Of a stretch of 9,668 nucleotides of DNA, positions 7,031 to 9,668 are shown piece by piece. The translations under genes were made by a program, and so were the position numbers. Every line of letters starts with the position of its first letter. Position 1 is the first letter of the stretch. This DNA is from an uncultured Granulosicoccus sp. (GTDB lineage Bacteria > Pseudomonadota > Gammaproteobacteria > Granulosicoccales > Granulosicoccaceae): the NCBI GenBank assembly GCA_938016235.1, contig CALLPU010000494.1:1-9668 (forward strand). Direction: 5' to 3'. The notes under the pieces were generated by a model. That model ran no database searches. It saw nothing but the letters and a program-made list of their open reading frames with translations, and was not told the origin of the DNA.

Positions 7031-8076
7031 CAGTTTGTCTCTGGGTCTGTGGAGTGTGTTTGCATTTCTGTACCGGATTTTGGTCGTGGCGGTGGCGGCG
7101 AAACACGCCGATGTGCTGGCTTTGCACGCAAAGCCTCAGCCTGCTTGCTGACAAGATCAGCTGATGCGCTGTAACCACCCGCGCGTAGAATCTGATCGCG
7201 CACGGCCGCTTCCACGAGTACAGCCATGTTGCGGCCCGGTGCAACCGGAATAGTGCGTTCGGGGACATTGACGCCGAGCACCGTTCGTGTGCCGGAGGGT
7301 TCGCCAATTCTGTCGCCTGCCAAGTCTGCCATATCCTTGCTGAAATCATCACTGCTAACCGGCTTCAAGTGCACGATACAGCGGAGTATTTTTCGGGAGC
7401 GGGTGTGCGCATCACCGTACATCAGCGCTATGTTCAATACACCCAGGCCACGAACTTCAAGAAAGTCACGTAACAGGGCCGGACACTGGCATTCCAGTGT
7501 GCCGGGGGCAATGCGGGTGAACTCTGGTGCATCGTCAGCCACCAGGATATGTCCGCGGCTGATCAGTTCCAGCGCCAATTCGCTTTTCCCGACACTGGCA
7601 TCACCGGTAATCAAGACCCCGGTGCCATGTACATCCATCATGACGCCGTGGATTATTTCTCGCTCGGCCAGTAATTGCGTGAGAAGGAAGCGCATTCGAC
7701 TGTGCAGCTGACTGTATTCCAGTGGCGAGCGGAGTAAGGCGATTTCTTCGCGTTTTGCCAGCGAGACGATATTAGGCGGCGGTAGCAGGTTGTTGGACAC
7801 AACTATCATGTCGCAAGTGTTGGGCAGAGAGTATTCGAAGCGATCGCTATCCAGAGAGGTGTCGTTGGCGAATAACCGAACCTCGGCGGAACCGAGCAGC
7901 TGTATGCGATTGGGGCTGTTGAAATTCAATGGCCCGAGCAGGCGAGGGCGCTCATCGGGGGCCATATCCCGCGTCAGTTTTCGTTGCGCGGCCCCTTGAC
8001 CGGCCACCCACGATAATTTCAGATCTTCCTGCAGCGCTGAAAATGCGTCATCGACGGTGAGTTGTCGAGTGGACAT
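7030..8076 (-). CDS. hprK: HPr kinase/phosphorylase
   Basis: This bifunctional enzyme phosphorylates Ser46 of HPr with ATP or PPi and also removes the phosphate. The N-terminal domain spans about 1-135. The catalytic domain has IIHGVMMDVHGTGVLITG (His143), Walker A GDASVGKS (158-165), ADDAPEFTRIA (Asp181/Asp182), the family signature FLEVRGLGVLNI (205-216) and VAPGRNMAVLVEAAVRD. The 348-residue length exceeds the usual 310-330. The excess is a C-terminal tail, about 318-348, that is basic then Pro-rich (VSPPPPRPK) and then polar, and that overlaps the rapZ start. ATG 8076 lies 23 nt after the ptsN stop and has a weak ribosome-binding site. With npr nearby, its substrate is very likely the cluster's own phosphocarrier, giving a serine-phosphorylation brake on the phosphorelay. 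Confidence 0.95.
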   Translation of the reverse strand: MSTRQLTVDDAFSALQEDLKLSWVAGQGAAQRKLTRDMAPDERPRLLGPLNFNSPNRIQLLGSAEVRLFANDTSLDSDRFEYSLPNTCDMIVVSNNLLPPPNIVSLAKREEIALLRSPLEYSQLHSRMRFLLTQLLAEREIIHGVMMDVHGTGVLITGDASVGKSELALELISRGHILVADDAPEFTRIAPGTLECQCPALLRDFLEVRGLGVLNIALMYGDAHTRSRKILRCIVHLKPVSSDDFSKDMADLAGDRIGEPSGTRTVLGVNVPERTIPVAPGRNMAVLVEAAVRDQILRAGGYSASADLVSKQAEALRAKPAHRRVSPPPPRPKSGTEMQTHSTDPETN

Positions 8077-8099
8077 GGGATGTGTTTTTCTCGGTGGAA

Positions 8100-8696
8100 T
8101 CAGTCCGTAACCGGCGACAGAGAGCTTAAATGAGAGTACAGCCGTTCCGGTTCTTCGAAGGTTCGCAGCTGGCTGCGCAAGCTTTCATCGCTGAAGCGTC
8201 TGGCGAGCTGAGCGAGTATCTTGAGGTGTTCATCGTTACAATCCTCCGGGACCAGAAGGCCTAGCACCAGGTCGACGGCCTGACCGTCTGATGATTCGTA
8301 ATCGACGCCATTGTCGAGCGTAACAAAGGCGGCTATGGGCTCTTCGATGCTGCTCAAGCGGCTATGCGGAAGCCCCACACCATGCCCAAGCCCGGTGCTG
8401 CCAAGCCGTTCCCGGCTGATGAGAGCGTCGAGTATTTCCATGTCGCTGAGGGTGTCTGATTCCGCATTGTCCTTGTCTCCAGGCTTTCGGGCTTTCTTGG
8501 ATTTTGCCGATGAGCCGGGAGCAGGTGGCTCGGATTCATCCTCGCCGGGCACGTTTTGCGCTGCTGTGGCGGCAAGCTTTTTTGCTCGCAGCGATTCGCC
8601 GAGCAGTTCAGCTACCGTTTGCAGAGTGCGTTTTTTGCTCTGCACGTCGCAGCGGCAACGTATTCTTTCAGGTTCAAGTAGATCCGATAAATCCAT
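8100..8696 (-). CDS. ptsN: PTS IIA-like nitrogen regulatory protein EIIA-Ntr, with an internal low-complexity insert
   Basis: This cytoplasmic terminal acceptor of the nitrogen PTS is 198 residues, against about 150-165 for most PtsN proteins. The start MDLSDLLEPERIRC is typical and fixes ATG 8696 despite a poor Shine-Dalgarno. The active-site histidine is His111, in RERLGSTGLGHGVGLPHSRL. The C-terminal half (PIAAFVTLDNGVDY, DLVLGLLVPED) is normal. The extra length is an insert at about 38-82, rich in Ala, Pro, Ser, Glu, Asp and Lys (for example GEDESEPPAPGSSAKSKKARK). It falls between the first helix and the helix leading to the active site, where normal family members have a short loop. In other bacteria unphosphorylated or phosphorylated EIIA-Ntr binds K+ transport regulators and stress enzymes; targets here are unknown. 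The frame is intact, so the insert is translated if the gene is. Confidence 0.94.
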   Translation of the reverse strand: MDLSDLLEPERIRCRCDVQSKKRTLQTVAELLGESLRAKKLAATAAQNVPGEDESEPPAPGSSAKSKKARKPGDKDNAESDTLSDMEILDALISRERLGSTGLGHGVGLPHSRLSSIEEPIAAFVTLDNGVDYESSDGQAVDLVLGLLVPEDCNDEHLKILAQLARRFSDESLRSQLRTFEEPERLYSHLSSLSPVTD

Positions 8697-8726
8697 AAGA
8701 CGACAGACTTTGGCAACCCTTGGCAG

Positions 8727-8796
8727 CTCAAAGGCCCTGCAACCTGCTCCACACCACAGTGGGACTGTGTGGGCAGGTTGAATCAGGGCCTTTGAG
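8727..8796. repeat. 70-nt interrupted inverted repeat (long hairpin) in the hpf-ptsN gap
   Basis: A perfect 13-bp outer stem pairs CTCAAAGGCCCTG (8727-8739) with 8784-8796. It continues inward as a 7-bp stem, AACCTGC (8741-8747) with GCAGGTT (8773-8779), separated by a 1-nt/4-nt internal loop. A further stem pairs CCACA and CAGT (8749-8753, 8757-8760) with ACTGTGTGG (8764-8772), with a 3-nt bulge and a GGG loop. In total 29 base pairs form a single rod. There is no U-tract on either strand, so it is not a canonical intrinsic terminator. It could be an RNA processing or attenuation structure for the operon, or a small palindromic repeat element. A direct repeat TTGGCA (8710-8715, 8720-8725) lies beside it, and a 10-bp palindrome ATAGCGCTAT lies at 8805-8814. 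The rest of the 168-nt gap shows no gene. Confidence 0.85.
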
Positions 8797-8864
8797 TCAT
8801 CGCGATAGCGCTATTGTGCGCTCTCGCAGTTCGGATTAAAAGAGCCGCGTTGGCGTTTTGCCAG

Positions 8865-9179
8865 CTATTCGAATACGGGCTCCCGAGACCGGCGTTGAGC
8901 TTTCTGCTTTTCCTTATGTCGAATCAGCTGGCGATCGAGCTTGTCTGTCAGCAGATCTATGGCGGCGTACATGTCGGGTTCAGTGGTGTCCGCATATAGC
9001 TTGGTCCCCGCCACTTGAATGGTGGCTTCGGCTTTTTTCCGCATTTTTTCGACGGTGAGGATGACGTGCACTCCAAACAGGTTCTCGGAGTGGCGTTGGA
9101 GGCGTTCCATCTTGCCGGTCACGTAGTTACGCATGGAGCTGGTTACGTCCACGTGGTGGCCGGTTACTGTGAGGTTCAT
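8865..9179 (-). CDS. hpf: Ribosome hibernation promoting factor (short HPF / sigma-54 modulation family)
   Basis: The product has 104 residues and matches the short HPF/YhbH class, a ribosome-binding protein that promotes inactive ribosome dimers in stationary phase. MNLTVTGHHVDVT opens the family's beta-alpha-beta fold. Conserved features include MRNYVTGKMERLQRH, the central strands with VEKMRKKAEATI, and EPDMYAAIDLLTDKLDRQLIRHKEK near the end. There is no long-HPF C-terminal dimerisation domain. Two ATGs compete, at 9185 and 9179. The ribosome-binding site CAGGAG (9186-9191) touches the first and sits 6 nt from the second, so 9179 is preferred. The frame remains open upstream as far as an ATG at 9365. 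It lies 3' of rpoN as in most gammaproteobacteria. Confidence 0.94.
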   Translation of the reverse strand: MNLTVTGHHVDVTSSMRNYVTGKMERLQRHSENLFGVHVILTVEKMRKKAEATIQVAGTKLYADTTEPDMYAAIDLLTDKLDRQLIRHKEKQKAQRRSREPVFE

Positions 9180-9185
9180 GGGCAT

Positions 9186-9191
9186 CTCCTG
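9186..9191 (-). promoter_or_regulatory. Ribosome-binding site that sets the hpf start
   Basis: The minus strand reads CAGGAG directly before ATGCCCATG. Six bases separate it from the second ATG (9179) and none from the first (9185), which makes 9179 the likely start codon. Confidence 0.75.
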
Positions 9192-9251
9192 ATGTTCAAC
9201 TTTCGGTTCAACGAGGAATGCGAGGGCTTTTAGACCCGTCGCAGCATGATC

Positions 9252-9271
9252 CAGGACCATTGCGTGTCCTG
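9252..9271. repeat. Small inverted repeat in the rpoN-hpf gap
   Basis: CAGGAC (9252-9257) and GTCCTG (9266-9271) form a 6-bp stem with an 8-nt loop. It lies in the 194-nt space between rpoN and hpf. No U-tract follows on either strand, so terminator function is unlikely. It may shape the leader of the hpf message, or be chance. Confidence 0.3.
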
Positions 9272-9373
9272 TTGGAGGGGTCTGGCAAGCCCATGGCTCC
9301 GCATATCCTGCACGAATGGCGAGATGACCGGGAGACGCTATAGCTGGACCTGCGTTTTCTTGCATAAAACCTT

Positions 9374-9668
9374 TTAGTTCAAACGTTTACGCTCATTTGA
9401 TGGCGGGATTGCCATGGATTCACGATACTTGGCTACGGTCCTTCGCGCAACCTGTATTCCTTCAGCGACTAACGTACTGGCGATTTTACTGTCGGATAAC
9501 GGTTTCGTAGCGTCCTCCGCAGCAATAAACTTTCGAATCATGGCGCGGATGGCCGTTGCCGAGCACTCACCCCCGTTGGCAGTGGACACATGGCTGGAGA
9601 AAAAGTACTTGAATTCGAATATGCCGCGCGGAGTATGGATGTATTTGTGAGTTGTGACGCGCGAAATG
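9374..9668 (-). CDS. rpoN: RNA polymerase sigma-54 factor, C-terminal part (5' end outside window)
   Basis: The last 97 codons of sigma-54 enter from the right edge and stop at TAA 9374-9376. The sequence includes ISRVTTHKYIHTPRGIF, then FEFKYFFSSHVSTANGGECSA, and the diagnostic RpoN box ARRTVAKYRES, followed by the common ending PPSNERKRLN. The box reads the -24 promoter element, so the DNA-binding domain is intact. The reading frame runs unbroken to the window edge, with first complete codon at 9665-9667. As in other gammaproteobacteria, hpf and the nitrogen-PTS genes follow it on the same strand. The gene upstream, outside the window, would be expected to be lptB, but this cannot be seen. 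Confidence 0.97.
   Translation of the reverse strand, partial: ISRVTTHKYIHTPRGIFEFKYFFSSHVSTANGGECSATAIRAMIRKFIAAEDATKPLSDSKIASTLVAEGIQVARRTVAKYRESMAIPPSNERKRLN

Noticed and set aside
7226..7711. A 161-codon plus-strand frame opposite hprK
   Set aside because: It is a shadow of the conserved HprK catalytic domain with no domain of its own.
8710..8727. A sigma-54-like promoter (TTGGCA-ACCC-TTGGC) beside the hairpin
   Set aside because: The GG to GC spacing is one base off the required value and the orientation points away from ptsN. It is better described as a short direct repeat.
8311..8781. A 156-codon plus-strand frame opposite ptsN
   Set aside because: It is antisense to the EIIA-Ntr coding sequence, is Ser/Arg/Leu-rich, runs through the hairpin and has no recognisable domain.
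8727..8796. Hairpin as an intrinsic terminator for hpf
   Set aside because: No U-tract follows the stem on the minus-strand transcript; the next bases are CTGCCAAGGG.

Overview
The window reads as a chromosomal stretch of a gammaproteobacterium with moderate GC content. The evidence is the gene order rpoN-hpf-ptsN-hprK-rapZ-npr-EI-mgtE on the minus strand. Enteric bacteria lack HPr kinase and keep only rpoN-hpf-ptsN-rapZ-npr at this locus. Lineages such as Xanthomonadales and several purple-sulfur or marine gammaproteobacteria insert hprK and continue into an EI gene and mgtE. The species cannot be named from the sequence.

Layout. Bases 1-461 (plus strand) hold the tail of an unidentified gene and, 15 nt later, a 97-residue stand-alone DUF3391 protein, the domain normally found at the N-terminus of HD-GYP c-di-GMP phosphodiesterases. 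A 169-nt gap with two 19-bp imperfect tandem repeats leads to a soluble PAS-PAS-histidine kinase-receiver hybrid (631-2694). This converges, with a 38-nt gap, on mgtE (2733-4073, minus). Continuing right, all on the minus strand, are EI of the nitrogen PTS, NPr/HPr, RapZ, HPr kinase/phosphorylase, EIIA-Ntr, HPF and the last 97 codons of rpoN. Transcription therefore runs right to left from rpoN to mgtE. The gaps are 47 nt or less from ptsN through mgtE. The rpoN-hpf gap (194 nt) and hpf-ptsN gap (168 nt) are longer, and the second contains a striking 70-nt interrupted hairpin.

How the genes work together. EI takes phosphate from PEP and passes it to His15 of NPr, then to His111 of EIIA-Ntr. 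No sugar permease and no EIIA-Man gene is present in this cluster, so the pathway looks purely regulatory. HprK can phosphorylate or dephosphorylate NPr at Ser46, which is conserved, and this would gate the relay. RapZ is a nucleotide-binding regulator linked to amino-sugar metabolism. HPF hibernates ribosomes, RpoN is sigma-54, and MgtE is a Mg2+ channel. Together this is a stress, nitrogen and ion-homeostasis cluster.

The core is well known. The departures worth attention are a charged low-complexity insert of about 45 residues inside EIIA-Ntr, the long hairpin upstream of ptsN, a proline-rich tail on HprK, a RapZ without the basic C-terminal tail known from E. coli, an in-frame open leader upstream of hpf, and the solo DUF3391 gene. 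I saw no tRNA, rRNA, CRISPR array or insertion sequence.
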